A stretch of DNA of 64,000 nucleotides from Panagrolaimus kolymaensis (GCA_028622995.1 JAJQJQ010000002.1:6386001-6450000), one strand, 5' to 3'; shown: positions 36,301 to 48,675, numbered from the stretch's first letter. Numbers and translations are program-made. The notes: generated from the letters alone by a model not told the origin.

Positions 36301-36706
36301 ATCAAGTTTTTTCATTGAATGAAAGAAAATCTTCTAACAAAAAGCTTTAGTAAAGAAGCATTAGTCTTTCCAAATTTGATAAATTTCTTTCAAATCCTTG
36401 ACAATCTTGCTTCATTTAATTGTCTTGTAAATAATTTGGTGAAAACGATCTAAAATAAAATGTTTTTGAACTAAAAAAAGGGCGAAGTAGATACAATTCG
36501 AAGAAAGCATGCAAACACATCGAACAAAAAAAAGTTTGCTTGAATCAAGCCTCAGTTTGATTGCCTTTAACTCTTGAAACGATAAAAGTCAGAGCTGCCA
36601 AAAAAAGCAAAGTTTTCCTTTTTTTAGATACAAAAGCTTCAATAAAAAATTTTCTTCAAACCATCAACCATTTTTTTTAAAACTTTTGTTTTAATTTTTA
36701 GATCTC
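36301..36706. other. Intergenic region with GAR1 trans-splice site
   Basis: Ends in TTTAATTTTTAG|ATCTCATG at 36690-36709. A strong acceptor 5 nt before the ATG of the GAR1 gene with no obvious upstream donor suggests spliced-leader addition. Nothing else seen. Confidence 0.5.
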
Positions 36707-37679
36707 ATGTCATTTAGAGGAAATCGAGGCGGTGATCGTGGAGGTCGAGGTGGCCGTGGTGGTGGTGGAGGACGCGGTGGAGGCCGTGGTGGCGGCGGCG
36801 GTTTCAACCGTGGATTCGATCAAGGTCCACCATCTGAAGTTGTTGGTAAGTATTTTTGTATTCATGTTGACGAAACTATTTTATTTTTGTCTTTTACATC
36901 TTTTCCTAATACTTATTTTTTGTTTGTTTTCAGAAGCTGGTGCATTCTCTCATCCATGTGAAAATGATCTCGTCGTATGGGCAACATCTGGAAAGATCCC
37001 GTTCTTCAATGCTCAAATTTACTTCGAAAATATTGAACCTATTGGAAAAGTTGATGAAATTTTTGGTGGTCCACAAGAAAATGTTTGTGCTTGATTCTTT
37101 TTTGATTATTTTTGATTTGTATCTTTGAATTTTTAGGGATTTACGGTCAAACTTAACGAAGGCTTGAAACCTCAATCATTCAAGAAAGATCAGAAAGTAT
37201 ATATTGATCCTGCCAAACTTTTACCAATTGAAAGATTTACAAATCCAAGCACTGGACGAGGTCGTGGTGGTGGTGGTTCAAGAGGAAGAGGTGGAAATGA
37301 TAGAGGTAACTTTCTTTCTTCATATTTTCATAATATTTTTTAACTTTCAGGAAGAGGTGGTGGACGCGGCTTTGTTCAAAGAGGAAGAGGTGGAGATCGT
37401 GGTTTGTTTGAATTACATCTATGGTAGTAATTACTTTACTATCTTTTAGGCAGCCGTGGCTTCAGTGATCGCGGTAATCGTGGTGGCGGTTTCAATAATC
37501 GTGGCGGTGGTTTCAATGATCGTGGTAATCGTGGAGGTGGATTCAATGACAGAGGAGGTCGTGGAGGCCGTGGCAACTTCAATGATAGAGGTGGTAATCG
37601 CGGTGGTGGTTTTGCTCAAAAGCGATTTGGAAGCAACGATGGTCAACCGCAGAATAAACGTATCAAATTTGATGATTGA
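36707..37679 (+). CDS. gar1: H/ACA snoRNP protein GAR1
   Basis: Five exons, 36707..36845, 36934..37082, 37137..37305, 37351..37401 and 37450..37679, join in phase to 245 aa. An N-terminal RGG-rich domain (residues 1-37) is followed by the GAR1 core: EAGAFSHPCENDLVVWAT, I-P-F-F-N-A-Q-I-Y, P-I-GKVDEIFGGPQEN, GFTVKL-N-E-G, QKVYIDPAKLLPIERF. A long C-terminal RGG domain ends in the basic KRIKFDD. Both RGG arms and the core are the family standard. GAR1 is one of four core proteins of pseudouridylating H/ACA particles and of telomerase in some animals; it acts in the nucleolus. The C-terminal RGG domain is split by two small introns. AATAAA near 37795. Confidence 0.95.
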
Positions 37680-38401
37680 TCTTTTCTATTGTTAACTGAT
37701 TCCAAATTTAATGTGTTTTAATTTTGAATTAGTATTGTTGATTTTTATGTTGTTTTGCTTTTTTTGTCGTTTATAAACTGCTTTGTTTTTATTTAATAAA
37801 ATTTTATACAAACATCGTGTTTTCTTTATTTTTGTGCAATATTAGTTTTCATAATTTAGTGAACCTTTTTTTTGGTGGTTATGATGTTTTCTGAATTACC
37901 TTTTTATTGCAACACAAGTTCTTTTTTTTCATTTTCAAAGTTTTACTTCTTCGTTCATAATTTTTGAATGTTTTCACAATTGCAGCTTTGAAATAAAAAT
38001 AATACTTTTAAATGATAAAGTTCCTTATTTTGATTTTGCTATGTTTTCCAACATTAAAGCTTCTGTGGTGTGTAGTCTATGTGTTCAAGTTACCTCAATC
38101 TGTCAGTCATCAAAAGATCCCCTAAAATATTAGATATTAAGATGATGAACCTGCACCGGCAATTTTGGGCATAAATTTTGTTACATTTATCATTTATAAC
38201 CATTTTCCATAAATCATAAGATGTTCTTCTGCAGCATTTTCGCTTATAAAATTGTCAAACAATGTTTTGCTGAAATATTTGCGAGGTCGAAAAAGCATTT
38301 TGGAAGAGTTGATTGACCCAATCAAAGCAATGTCGCTTTTTTGGGTTTAATAATAATTTAACTAAACATATTTATGCTATAAACCCAAGCTACGAAATTT
38401 G
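37680..38401. other. Intergenic region
   Basis: 3' flank of GAR1 and AT-rich DNA. A short open stretch near 38285-38348 (GRKSILEELIDPIKAMS then TAA) looks coding-like, but I find no partner exon. Confidence 0.35.
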
Positions 38402-38699
38402 ATCAGGGGTTAAAATCATTTTCCTTTTTTTTCAAAAATACACCAAAAAGCAAAATGAGTTCTGGGAATTTGAACACATGAATTTGTGTAAATTTAGTTT
38501 TTAAAATATCAATATTTGTAGCTTATTAATTTTATAAAACTCACTTTTCTTATGGCTTTCTAATCAGGGGTTAAAATCATTTTCCTTTTTTCTCAAAAAT
38601 ACACCAAAAAGCAAAATGAGTTCTGGGAATTTGAACACATGAATTTGTGTAAATTTAGTTTTTAAAATATCAATATTTGTTGCTTATTAATTTTATAAA
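38402..38699 (+). repeat. Tandem duplication of about 137 bp (two copies)
   Basis: Copy 1 at about 38402-38539 and copy 2 at about 38563-38699 (offset about 160 bp) are nearly identical, from ATCAGGGGTTAAAATC to GCTTATTAATTTTATAAA. I see only a few differences, mainly the T run near 38424 versus 38586. A 23-bp spacer separates the copies. Very recent local duplication; no coding. Confidence 0.85.
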
Positions 38700-39379
38700 G
38701 CTTTTTTTGCAGTTATTTTTATAAGGTACAAAACCATTTTTAAATGCAAGGTATTATATGAAAAAAATTTATTTTTAAAGAATTTAACAATACTTTTTTC
38801 GAGATTAACTTCTCCATTTGCTATGAGATTTTGTTTTGAAAGCAGCATATTACAATCAAATTCACAGTCCACAGAGAATTGTAAACTTTGAATCACCTGA
38901 AACTCTCGCTTTCCTTTTCATAGGTGACATTTTTCTTTGTAATAACCATCAAGCGCCTACACTATTTTCTGTTTTGCGTATCAATATTGATCAATAATTC
39001 TCATATTTGATATGCGAATAGTTCATCGAAATTTAATGATAGCAAGGCAAATAATGGAAAGAAAATATGACAAAATGAAATGGAAGTAAAGAAAGAAGCT
39101 TTAAAAAAGAAGATTGTAACTAGGCAAGGAATATAGCATTCAATCATGTTTCACTACCGTTTTGGTATCTTGTTTTGTGGTAAAAAAAATGTAAATCTTC
39201 GATATAAATTGGTTCAAGATTAGCAAAGAAAATGTCCAATACTTTGAGTTATTATTCGCCTAATACTATTACAACTTCCCTCAAACACTGTGTGATCAAT
39301 GGCCGCATTACTTCACAAAAAATCTTCTATGCTTTTTGAAAGAAAAAGTTTCTAATTTGAAACGAATCATTAAGCGACA
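38700..39379. other. Intergenic region
   Basis: Between the tandem duplication and repeat copy A. AT-rich. The minus strand has an open stretch (38896..38693) with no convincing start or domain. Confidence 0.35.
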
Positions 39380-40150
39380 TCAGTTGCTGCAGCCTTTTGT
39401 TTCCACAAATCTTTAATAATCAAAGGATACATATGGTGGAATGCCTAAAAATATAAGCGATAGTTAATTATAAAAAAGAAGTATGATGAAATCTCTTTCC
39501 AAAACGATTGAAAAAAAAGGATAACCGAATGTTGTATTTTTAGTGGTTCATCAATGTTATTTGTTAGGATAGCTTAATGAAAGTTGGTCGCCAATTGGTC
39601 TACTAGGTTGACCATTCTCATCATTCACCCGGACATTTATTTCCAATAAAAAACCATTTAAAAAATGATTGATTGATAAAGTTAACCAATTGCCATCAAA
39701 ACTCAATAAAAATATTAATATTTTACCTTTATTTGCCAAGTTTTTATTGATAAAAATAACATTTGTGAAAATTGTCCATCCCTTCCTTCTTTTTTCCATT
39801 GAAATGTTTCAGCTTTTTATTCAACATTTTTAACTTCCCCTAGTTTGTTGATTACATGGTTGCAACAGCATTAATAATGTTCCAAAACCAAGGTTTTTGA
39901 TTATCCAAAATTTTTAAAAAATAGTCCCTTGATTTTGCCTTAAAAATAAAGGACTTACAAATTCAAATGACTTTTCAAAAGCTTATACAAAAGCATGAAA
40001 TTAAGGTAAAAAAATAGCAAAATGTGAAACCTTTTTGAAGTTAAAGTGAAACTTTGATATTTCGGGTAATAAATGTTGGCATTTTTAATAAATGTGTTGT
40101 GAAGTCAAGCTTACTGGTTGATGGTTGGGTGCAACAATAGAAAAGCGAGT
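39380..40150 (-). repeat. Dispersed repeat family, copy A
   Basis: Similar over several hundred bases to copies at about 53991-54770 (opposite strand), 62160-62503 (same strand) and, in part, 63198-63318. Shared landmarks on the sense (minus) strand are ATTACCCGAAATATCAAAG or close variants, CATTTGAATTTGTAAGTCC, CTTTGGTTTTGGAA-type sequence, ATTATTAATGCTG and, in A and B, the end VNDENGQPSR...LSLSYPNK-stop followed by AACATTGATGAACCAC. Copy A has the longest open frame (39799..39557). In A the sense strand continues to a spliced-looking final segment ending in a stop near 39373 (FHHMYPLIIKDLWKQK). Could be an old duplicated gene rather than a transposon; no TIR or LTR found. Confidence 0.7.
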
Positions 40151-40629
40151 CAAAATTGTGAACTAAAGATTGAATAATTAACACTTTCAATAAAACAAAA
40201 AATATTACCGTAAGAAATCATCTCAAGTAGTACAAATGTTAATCAAACCATTAACAATTACTGCACCATTGTGAGTAAAAATATAAGGAAAATAAAACAT
40301 CAAATAACAGATAATTTCTCAATTTTGTCTTTCATGGGGCAGCATTAATCTCGACTACTAGCTTTTAGCAATGCTAATTGTTAAATTAATAACAAAATAT
40401 TTTTTTATTCAATCAAAAATTCAAAGCGATCAATGTAAATTTTAGAGGAGATTAAGGATATAAAAAATAGTGGAGAAAAAAGCTATTATTTTAAATTTAC
40501 ATAAAAAATTCTCCGATAACGAAAGCAGGCGACATTAATGAAGTTGAAAGCCCATACAAAAAAAATTAAGCATTGAAGTCAACAAAGTTCCGATTACTTT
40601 GAAACTGCTCTTGGATAAAATTTGTGTTC

Positions 40630-42199
40630 ATGTCGTTCAAGAACAGCCCTCATCATGATGCTTTCTTAGCAGCACTAAAAGAATTTGTTACTGGTAAATT
40701 TTACACTTCTATGAATGCCATTATATTATTTTTTTAGTTTATCCTGTTCGTATTGGTTACACAAATAGTGAAAAAGAAGCCCACCATAATTTACAAAAAG
40801 GTGAGTTTAAATTTTAAAAATCATAATATTGTGTCATCTGTAAAAAGTACCATGTTATTTTAAATATTTGAGCTTGATCAATTTAGTATTATAAAATATT
40901 GCTTCAAGTAAACATCTAAATAATAAATTTGCTCTTTTTAGAATTATCACTCAAACATAAATTTCCTGTATCATGTTGGAAAAATTACAAAAGTGCTGGA
41001 ATTAAGCATTTGCGTTCTAAAGGTTTTATTGTTGATGGAAAACTTACTATAAATGAAAATAGTGATATAGCTCGCAAGAATGATAAAAACAATGGTGGAA
41101 AAGAAACCGAAATAAATGTGATTGAAAAGGTTTGTGAAAAGCTTTGAAAAAATAGCTTAGAAAAGAAGAAAACGAGGCATAGTGAAAATTAAGGATGTGT
41201 AAAGCATGAATCATGCCTCTTTGAATAAGAATTATGCCTTTCTGCTATCCATTTTTATTGAATGATAATCACTTTTTAATTGCACTTTTAAACCTATCTA
41301 TTGTTTCAGGTTAGTGTTGTGCATAAACATGGAATGGTAACGCGTGGAAGAAAAGATGTTAAAACTGGAGGAAACAATGATGAAAACGTGAAAAATACGA
41401 AACTTAAACTTCCAAGTCAAAAAGCAAAGGATCAACCTAAAAGTAAACCCATTCGTTCGCAAAGTGTTGAATCTGTTTATTATTTCGAATATGAAGAACC
41501 GCAGGTACCATATATTCCTCCACCAAGACCTATAATTAGTAAGTGCATCCAAAAATATATCTTTAACTGGCTTTCCTCTAATGACAAAAAATAATTTTCA
41601 GCTATTGAAACCATTTATCGAGCAGATGACTATATAACGCCACCAACATCATCGGCTTCAACAGGTTGGTTCGAGAGAAAGAGCTTCCAATTTTTTACTT
41701 GATTTTGGAAGGCTTTTGTAAACACTTCTCTTAGAAAATTTAAAAGCATTTCTAATTTTAATTTTTTAGTGTCCTTAAATCTTGGTTTGTTGAGTATGTT
41801 TAATAATGAAGATACAGAAAACAATGAAACATTGGCACGTCAAAAAAGTAAGTTTTACAATAATCTCTTGAATGCAAAAAAACCACATGCATGAACCAAA
41901 ATGCTTTGTTTGATACTAAATAGTTACTAAAAAAACTAATTTCAGGTATATATGCCTATGACATGGAAGCGTTACCAAATTTTGGTGAAAATATTCTTGG
42001 AAATGTGGAAAACGAAAATAATGATGAACCACCAATTGATCCACCAAATCCTCACCGACCTTTGGAATTACTGTTTCAAAATCAACAATACTTGATGGAA
42101 CATCAACAAAACTTGATGCAACAGAATGCTTTATTAATGGATAATAATGCTGCATTTCAAACAAAAATAGTTGATATCATTAAGAACCAAAAGAAATAA
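40630..42199 (+). CDS. Uncharacterised seven-exon gene (312 aa)
   Basis: Exons 40630..40693, 40738..40800, 40942..41129, 41310..41538, 41602..41664, 41770..41847 and 41946..42199 join in phase with good GT-AG signals; six of the seven are too short to notice singly. Residues 1-85 look globular: FLAALKEFVTGVYPVRIGYT, K-E-L-S-L-K-H-K-F-P-V-SCWKNYKSAGIKHLRSKGF, a helix-rich pattern that could be a small nucleic-acid-binding or protein-interaction fold. The middle is basic and disordered (GRKDVKTGG, QKAKDQPKSKPIRSQS). The C terminus is acidic, then a Q/N-rich coiled segment (NQQYLMEHQQNLMQQNALL) suitable for oligomerising. No signal peptide. Nuclear adaptor or chromatin-type protein is a guess; family not recognised. 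Confidence 0.75.
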
Positions 42200-44269
42200 A
42201 TATAACCTAAATAATAAACTATTAATTTTAATTAGCCTTTTTTTTATATAGTTGCTGTATTTTATTTTGTAATAAATTTTTATAAACAAACTTGAAAACA
42301 TTCGATGAAAACATGTAAAAGTTGTCTTTAAATATTGGACATTTATTCAGCCAAAAAAAAAAAAACCATCAATTTGTAACAGGAATTGTGATTCCAAACA
42401 ACGACTCTCATTTTTTATAATGCTACATCAACATAATTTGTCAAAAACTGCTTGAATTGCTCCAGTTTTATGAATGTTATCGAAAAAATGAACACATACG
42501 ATCCTGAGAGATAATCATGTCCCAATAAATTCATTTAGACTTTAAAAGGTGAAAGAAGTGGCAGGAAATGGCAATACAACCTTATTAAAAAGAATCAAAG
42601 CTTAGTGGTTGATGAATTCTCATATTCCATCATGATTGTCGAATCATATTGCGCCTATAGATCTTATTGAATGAACGTCGAAAGATACATCATTAATAAA
42701 CAACATTTATTTAACCATTATCTAAAACATACACAATAAAAAAACAGAAAAAAAAGGCATAATAACAAAGTTCAGCCATCATCAGAAATCATTTCATTAT
42801 GGCTGGACAAGCCATATTTTCCATTGAGTCTATAGTAACCAACATCGTTTGTGTAACAATACTCTGAAAAAATGAAGATAAAATAAAATGTATATGCTAC
42901 GAAAAATCTAAAACAATTATCGACATCTTCCATTAAATTACACATCATTAACGTCAATCTAAAAAGAAAGAAGATTAAACTAAATAAAGAAACAAAATAC
43001 AAAAAAACTAACCTGACATTGTTGTTGAAGTTGAACACATCTAACAAAGCTTTCAAAACATCCAAGTTGAGCTATGATAACATCGTTTAAAGGGGATAAA
43101 AGGATTTATTATTTAAAAACTTTTCAAAGAGGAGGATCTAATAAAAATAAACATTCATCAGGTGAACACTGAAATAAATTCAATTGATGTAAAAAAAATC
43201 CATGAAGCAGAAGAAAAAACATTGAAGGTAAAAGCAAAACACATGGATGCTTAGCTTTTCAAGGCTCCCGTGACGAAAAGCACTTGATTTTGGAAAAAAC
43301 TTTTCAAAAGTAAAAAAAGCTGTCGAGCTCAAGCAAAATTATGTCATCGAGAAGATGAGAACATTTTTTTATAACATTTAAAAGTAAAAATTAGGTATTT
43401 ACTTTTAACCAAATACTTTTATTTATTATGCACCGTCTTAGAGAAGCTTTCGATACTATTTTCTTGATGCCTCTAGAATAGGAAATTCGTAATGGATGAC
43501 TCCCATTATTTACATTTGACTTTAAAAATTATGTTCTTTTTTTATATGAATTTAATAAGTTGAAACCTTGAAAATTAAAAATTCTGTGGTTGTTATCTTT
43601 TCCTTTTTTATGTGAAATAGCTCTTACAAAAAAATGAGTTATTTGCTTTGTAATTCGCTAGCAATTGCGAATGGTGAAACACATTAAAATTTTCACATTA
43701 TTTGTTTTTTATTTTCTCTCAACTTTTCGTTTTTAAGAAATATTTTTAGTTCGAATTTATTAAAATGTTTGTTAATCAATTACCATAATTTCGAGATAAT
43801 CTTTTTTACATGATTTGATCTCACTATTTCTCTTAAGATTTTATAATAATAAGTGTTCTCTCAAAGCTTTATTATATCACCTTGATTGCTCGTTTATTTT
43901 TGAAGAAAAATTGTCGAGTTCATCAACTTTTAATGAAGGTATGTTTTTTCATGGTTTACTATTTGTTACTTTTATTTTAATTTTCAGTCTGAACAACTTT
44001 TTTAGCATACAAATGGATTATCGAAAAGGATGCTTTAAACAAAGCAACTAAACGGATTTATACCACCTTTGACAATTATTACATCTTGAACTTTTCAAAG
44101 ACTCAATTTGTATTTTCCAGCTTATCCTTCATGAACCTAGTGATCTTTCAAACGTCAATGATCCTTCTGAAACAGGACTTCACATTTGGATGTCGTTTCT
44201 GATATCTTTCCTGTAATTTCAAGTTACTCCTTTGGTATTGGAAGTTTCTCTTATTCTTCAAATCAAGAA
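42200..44269. other. Gene-poor region with unplaced coding-like pieces
   Basis: AT-rich DNA. Minus strand 43065..42772 includes Cys-containing coding-like pieces (LGCFESFVRCVQLQQQCQ before a GTTAGT donor, and two possible continuations after TTTTAG and TTTTCAG), but I could not find a signal peptide or a full model. Near 43998 the plus strand has AYKWIIEK-like sequence that may be the first trace of the MATH-BTB relic that follows. Confidence 0.3.
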
Positions 44270-45057
44270 TATGGTACAAAATTTGGAGCCGATCAAACTC
44301 TTATGAAATTAATGTTCCATTCGTTTCAAAGAAAGAAATATTGAATCCTGAAAATGACTACTTTATCAATGTAAAAATGGTTATCAACTTTAATGGTGCT
44401 ATCACGTTTTGTAGAGGTGGACTTCAAAAGATCTTATCGTTGAATGTTCGTGATTTCTCTATCATCGTTCGAAACAAGTTTAGAAAAAGAGTCATCAAGG
44501 TATGCATTTTCTTGCCTTATTCAATCAATGCTTATTGCTTTTTTTTAGATAAACAAAGAAGAATTCAAAATATTTTCACCACTTTTTGCTGCAAAATTGG
44601 AAGCAGAAAATGAAGATTCCAACAAACTTGAAGTTACTTAATATCGTTGCAACGCCGTCAAAGCTGCAATTGCTTTTCATTATGGTACTGAGATTCCTGT
44701 TAACGATATCGACAAGAACATTGCTGATTTTCTTCATTTTGCTGATTACTTTCGAATGATCTCTTTAAAAGTGAGTTTACAAAGGTTCTTGCCCATCTTA
44801 TCCAACATATTTTCAGAATTACATCTCAAAATCGTGCACAATTACAGTAAAAATAAAGTTGAAATCTCAAAAATGGTTATCCAATTCAATGCTGAAAACT
44901 TCATAAACGCTGCTTTCATTTCTTGTTGAAATTTTGAATGATTCAAGCTTTGTTGATAATTCAAATGATGATTTCATTTCGCTCATCCATGAAGTTATAT
45001 CAAAGAAACTCAAATTTTCTCATCGTGATTTTAGCTTTCATATAAGAAGATGTCAAT
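44270..45057 (+). pseudogene. MATH-BTB domain gene relic
   Basis: MATH-like end: SYEINVPFVSKKEI, L-N-P-E-N-D-Y-F-I-N-V-K-M-V-I. After an intron (GTATGC...TTTTTTAG) comes a BTB-like core: EEFKIFSPLFAAKLEAEN, then, beyond an in-frame TAA at 44639-44641, AIAFHYGTEIPVNDIDKN, ADFLHFADYFRM. A further exon-like piece with different frame follows to about 45050. The in-frame stop, frame changes upstream (a MATH N-terminal part would need two different frames) and lack of a start argue for a decayed member of the large nematode MATH-BTB (bath) substrate-adaptor family. Confidence 0.55.
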
Positions 45058-46706
45058 AAAATGTATTTGTTCACCTATGATTTTTTTTGTTATAAGGATT
45101 ATATCGTAATAAATTTTTTGAAATGTATGTACTTTGGAAAGCATGGATTTTTACATCTTACTGTAATGTAACTCTGTTAAAGACGTTGGAAAAAAAATTT
45201 ATTTTTGAGTCGGTAATTCTGCAATTAACAACAACCATAAATCAATGTTTTGTATATTGCATTCATTAAAAAACAAATAAACAATTTAGCTGTCTCTGAA
45301 TGAACATACATATTTACTTTAACCAAATACTTTTATTTATTATCTTCATAATTTTATAATACAACCCTTTTTATGTCATAAAAATTACGCAAAAAGAAAA
45401 TTTTGTTCTTCGAAGATGAAGTTTTGAATTTGCGAAATAGCTTTATATTTTTGAATAAAATTATTTTATAACAAATATTAAAACCCTTGAAAGTTGTTGA
45501 TGGAGAAAATCACTTCGAAATTTAGGACCTTTTTTCGAAATGATTATGGAGGAAATGCTCGGCCCAATGAAAGCATAAATATTATTTATCGCTTAATGAT
45601 AATTAATGATAATGAAATTAAGTATTTTTATAACAAATTTTTCAAGCAATGAACCTGGAAGTTCGTTAAAATCACTTCAAATTTCAGGACCTTTTTTGAC
45701 TTTAGCCTGGATTAATTTCTCGACCAAATGTAAGAAATAGTGCCGCTGTTTTTAGGAATTCATAAGTAATTCATGTTTATCGATATTGCAAACTTTCATT
45801 GCTGATTGCTTTATTATTTATAGGTAAAATCGTTTTGAAAAAGTGTCCCTACTTTCGAAACGTTTTAGAAACGTTGAAGGCTTGCATAATAACACATTTT
45901 TCTTGAAATCATTAGTAGGTCATGTTTATTAATTTATCAAACTTTCATCGCTGATTGCTTTATTATTGGTAGATAAAATCGTTTTTTTTTTCTTCATGTC
46001 ATAATTATACCAAAAGTAAAATAGAATTAAGAATCCATTATTTACCTTTTTTATTTATTACTCTTCATACAAGCTTTTTTGTTTAAATTTCATCTACAAG
46101 AATTGGTTCCTAAAAATAGAAATTAACCCATACATTCATAAATATCGAAGAAAGTACTATATTATCCTTAATTTCTTGTTGAATTTGTGAATGAATTTAA
46201 TTTCGAAAAGGATAATATGTTTGGATTAGCTGATTCGCTTCAGCGTGCACAATTATGAATGGCAGAATTAGGAATCTTACAGACTGAAACAAATTTTTAG
46301 AAATATTTCAACTACATAAAAAGAAAATACTCATCATGAAAAAATGGAATGATCTAAAAAAATATACTTTTAGTTGCTCTTATGGCGTTCCAAATATCTC
46401 ATTGTAAAAAAATTCACTGTAAATCTTTATTATTTTTTTTTGAAAGTACATAAAATGGCTATAATTGGAGACAAACTATGTTTTTAAGTTTCATAATATT
46501 CACACGAGAAATAATATAAACGTTTAACGAAGCTTTTGCTCGATACCACAAATTTTTAAACCAACCACAGATGCATCTATTAGGCCTTTATTTTACCCGA
46601 TATTTAAAGTAGATTAAAATGAAAAATGAGAATAAAGTTTTTTATTTAAATTTTCGACAAAATCCTTCAACCGCCCCTATTTTCCTCATTGTTTAAATAA
46701 ATTTTA
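45058..46706. other. Gene-poor AT-rich region with imperfect direct repeats
   Basis: A segment of about 65 bp at 45774-45838 recurs imperfectly at 45923-45987 (common core TTGCTTTATTATT...TAAAATCGTTTT). No coding exon or RNA recognised. Confidence 0.4.
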
Positions 46707-46998
46707 ACTCAACGTCGTGAACAAATTCGTCTATCAACTTGATTGCTATTAAACTCTTCAATATCGTTCTTGGGCTGTTTCAAAACATCATCATCATGCA
46801 ACGGGGTATTTTTCACAATTTTTATGGCCGTTTAAAGCATTCTATTTCAGTTAATCACAAGGTCATTATCAATTATCAACAATATCTCATCAGCAAATTA
46901 GAGACAAAAATGAAGGTTGATTTCCACGCCGAATTTGCTTTCATCTCAAAGTACAAGTATCGTGGTGAACGTATGCCATATAATGAAGTTACACATCG
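46707..46998 (+). pseudogene. Unidentified gene relic (two exon-like segments)
   Basis: The segment 46851..46998 lies between TTCTATTTCAG and CG|GTAAGC and encodes a charged, well-formed piece (VNHKVIINYQQYLISKLET, KMKVDFHAEFAFISKYKY, RGERMPYNEVTHR). Upstream, 46710-46805 reads NKFVYQLDCY-stop-TLQYRSWAVSK in one frame, ending near a GTATTT donor. One nonsense codon and a phase mismatch suggest decay. I do not recognise the protein. Confidence 0.35.
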
Positions 46999-48118
46999 GT
47001 AAGCCCATGAATCAATCTGAATCATAGCTTGAAATTAAAACTTCCATTTGGAATTGAGTTTGTCCACAGAAACATACTTTTGGTTGGCCAACGTCATGGA
47101 GACGTTTGAAACAATTTCCTTTGCATTATTATCCAAAATTTATTTGCTGTAAACAATTTGACTATGGTGTTCAAAGAAAACAAACATGTTTTCAATAATT
47201 TTTGGGTCAACAATATTTTTATATTGTGTTATTATGAAAAGAGTTTATTCTGAACAATTTGGGTAATCATAGTAACTACGACAATTTAATGCTTCACCGT
47301 ATTCAACAATTTTTTTAAAGCAATAATAACGCATGCTAGCTTTTGTGGTAATTTCACCTTGGTTTAGGATGTAATTTCAAGCTATGATTCAGAAGCATTT
47401 TCATAAAAGAATGAATTTAATAATTTAATTTAGATACAATAATATCTTTTGCCTTCGTGCATCACGTGTACGCTTGTCATCTGGATTCATCCATGCCAAT
47501 TTGAAGTTATCGTAACTCATGATTTGCAAACTTTCGATTTGTTTCTTTGTTCTCGTTTATTCAAGTTGGCAATAATGAAACAACCACAAGCAGACTAAAA
47601 GCTATTTAAAAAAATTCATTTTTGGAAGCTTTAATAAATTTTTTTTAACATAGCTGAATTTGTAAAAAAAAAATGAAAAGCAGTGAGAAAAGTTATTTTA
47701 AAAAACAAAATTGGATGTAAAAAATATTGAAAAAATCAAAGAAGCGAAAAAGATTGGAAATGGTGAGAAGAAAAAAATAATTAAAGCATAGCAAAGGAAA
47801 ACATGCAAGCATGTGTCACAATTGTGTTAACGGTGTTCCCCTTATCTCATTGGCTTACTTGATTTTTTTTCTTCATTTATTAAAGCTCAGCATTTCAAGT
47901 TAGCGTTTTCAGTGCTTGTAAAAACAGATTAGATTTTTTAAAATTAGAATTAGACAAAACTTTAATTAATCTTGAACCGCAACCATTCACTAAAGTTTGC
48001 AACTAATAAATCAATCAAGATTGAAAGTAAGCTTTTCAAAAAGTATTGTAACAAAAAACTCCATCAACCATTTTTTTTATCGAAAAAACATTGAATAAAT
48101 CCATCTAATAGCGACGAT
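46999..48118. other. Gene-poor region
   Basis: AT-rich. A short minus-strand ORF (about 47514..47419, starting MSYDNFKLAWMNPDDKR) looks protein-like, but it is only 31 residues and I found no second exon. Nothing else supported. Confidence 0.35.
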
Positions 48119-48477
48119 GGTGAAAGCTTCGTGGCCGATTTTTCACACCAAGCTGGAATTATATTTTCAATTTTTGCTGACCCTGATCTTTCTAAACATT
48201 TCACCGCCAATTTGGATCGAATTAAGTGTTATCTAACCGAACTTTCGACAATTGCTTGTAACGATATTCAACTTGTTCCACCTGATTTTGGTCACGTTGA
48301 TTTTATCTCAAGCGATATGTATTTAATTTTGTTAATTATGTTTCACGTTCCGTTTTCAGATATACGTTTTTACGATTTCTTCTTCCATATTTTTTGTTGG
48401 GAAATATGTCAAATGAATTCAAACAAGCATGTTCTTCTAAGGATGGTGATTTTATTGGTGAAACAAGTGATAATTGA
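48119..48477 (+). CDS. 3' end of an unidentified gene (two exons)
   Basis: Exon a (about 48120..48318) and exon b (48360..48477) are joined by a 41-bp intron (AT|GTATTT...TTTTCAG|A) that restores the frame. Product: GESFVADFSHQAGIIFSIF, F-T-A-N-L-D-R-I-K-C-Y, V-P-P-D-F-GHVDFISSDIYTFLRF, then a polar tail and a stop. The G-H-x-D-F motif near the C terminus recalls the His-Leu-Asp-Phe catalytic-His region of alpha/beta-hydrolase lipases, but that is weak. The reading is open upstream to a possible acceptor TCTAATAG with no ATG, so more exons or a truncation lie 5'. Could be a pseudogene fragment. Confidence 0.4.
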
Positions 48478-48578
48478 ATGGATGGAGAAATGAAATGTTT
48501 ATGTGGAATAGGCTTATGCTGCTGTTTATGGTTTGCGAAAAAGGTGGAAACATCTGAAGCAATTATAACAGCGTTATA

Positions 48579-48675
48579 CTGTAACATGAAACTCAGCCGC
48601 TAATGAGCGTTACAGAAGCCTTTTCCATCCAAGTGTCCGGTTGAGTCGTTTCTTGTTTTTAACGGCGAAACACTT
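48579..48675. ncRNA. Two-hairpin element, copy 1
   Basis: Hairpin A: CTGTAAC (48579-48585) pairs with GTTACAG (48609-48615). Hairpin B: AAGTGT (48631-48636) pairs with ACACTT (48670-48675), with inner CGTT/AACG. Internal segments ACTCAGCCGCT and CCGGTTGAGT match copy 2 at 61597-61722, while the stems differ by compensatory changes. Read on the minus strand it has the hairpin-hinge-hairpin plan of an H/ACA RNA, but I see no clear H or ACA box here. Strand and class uncertain. Confidence 0.4.

Noticed and set aside
36732..37695. Val/Glu-rich and Ile/Thr-rich ORFs over GAR1
   Set aside because: Out-of-frame readings of the RGG repeats.
38140..38275. C/D-box-like snoRNA signal (GATGATGA ... CTGA) downstream of GAR1
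   Set aside because: Boxes are about 130 bp apart with no terminal stem; chance match in AT-rich DNA.
42772..43065. 97-aa minus-strand ORF as one protein
   Set aside because: It crosses two good intron acceptors and a donor, with hydrophobic intron-like translation in the middle; I could only keep fragments.
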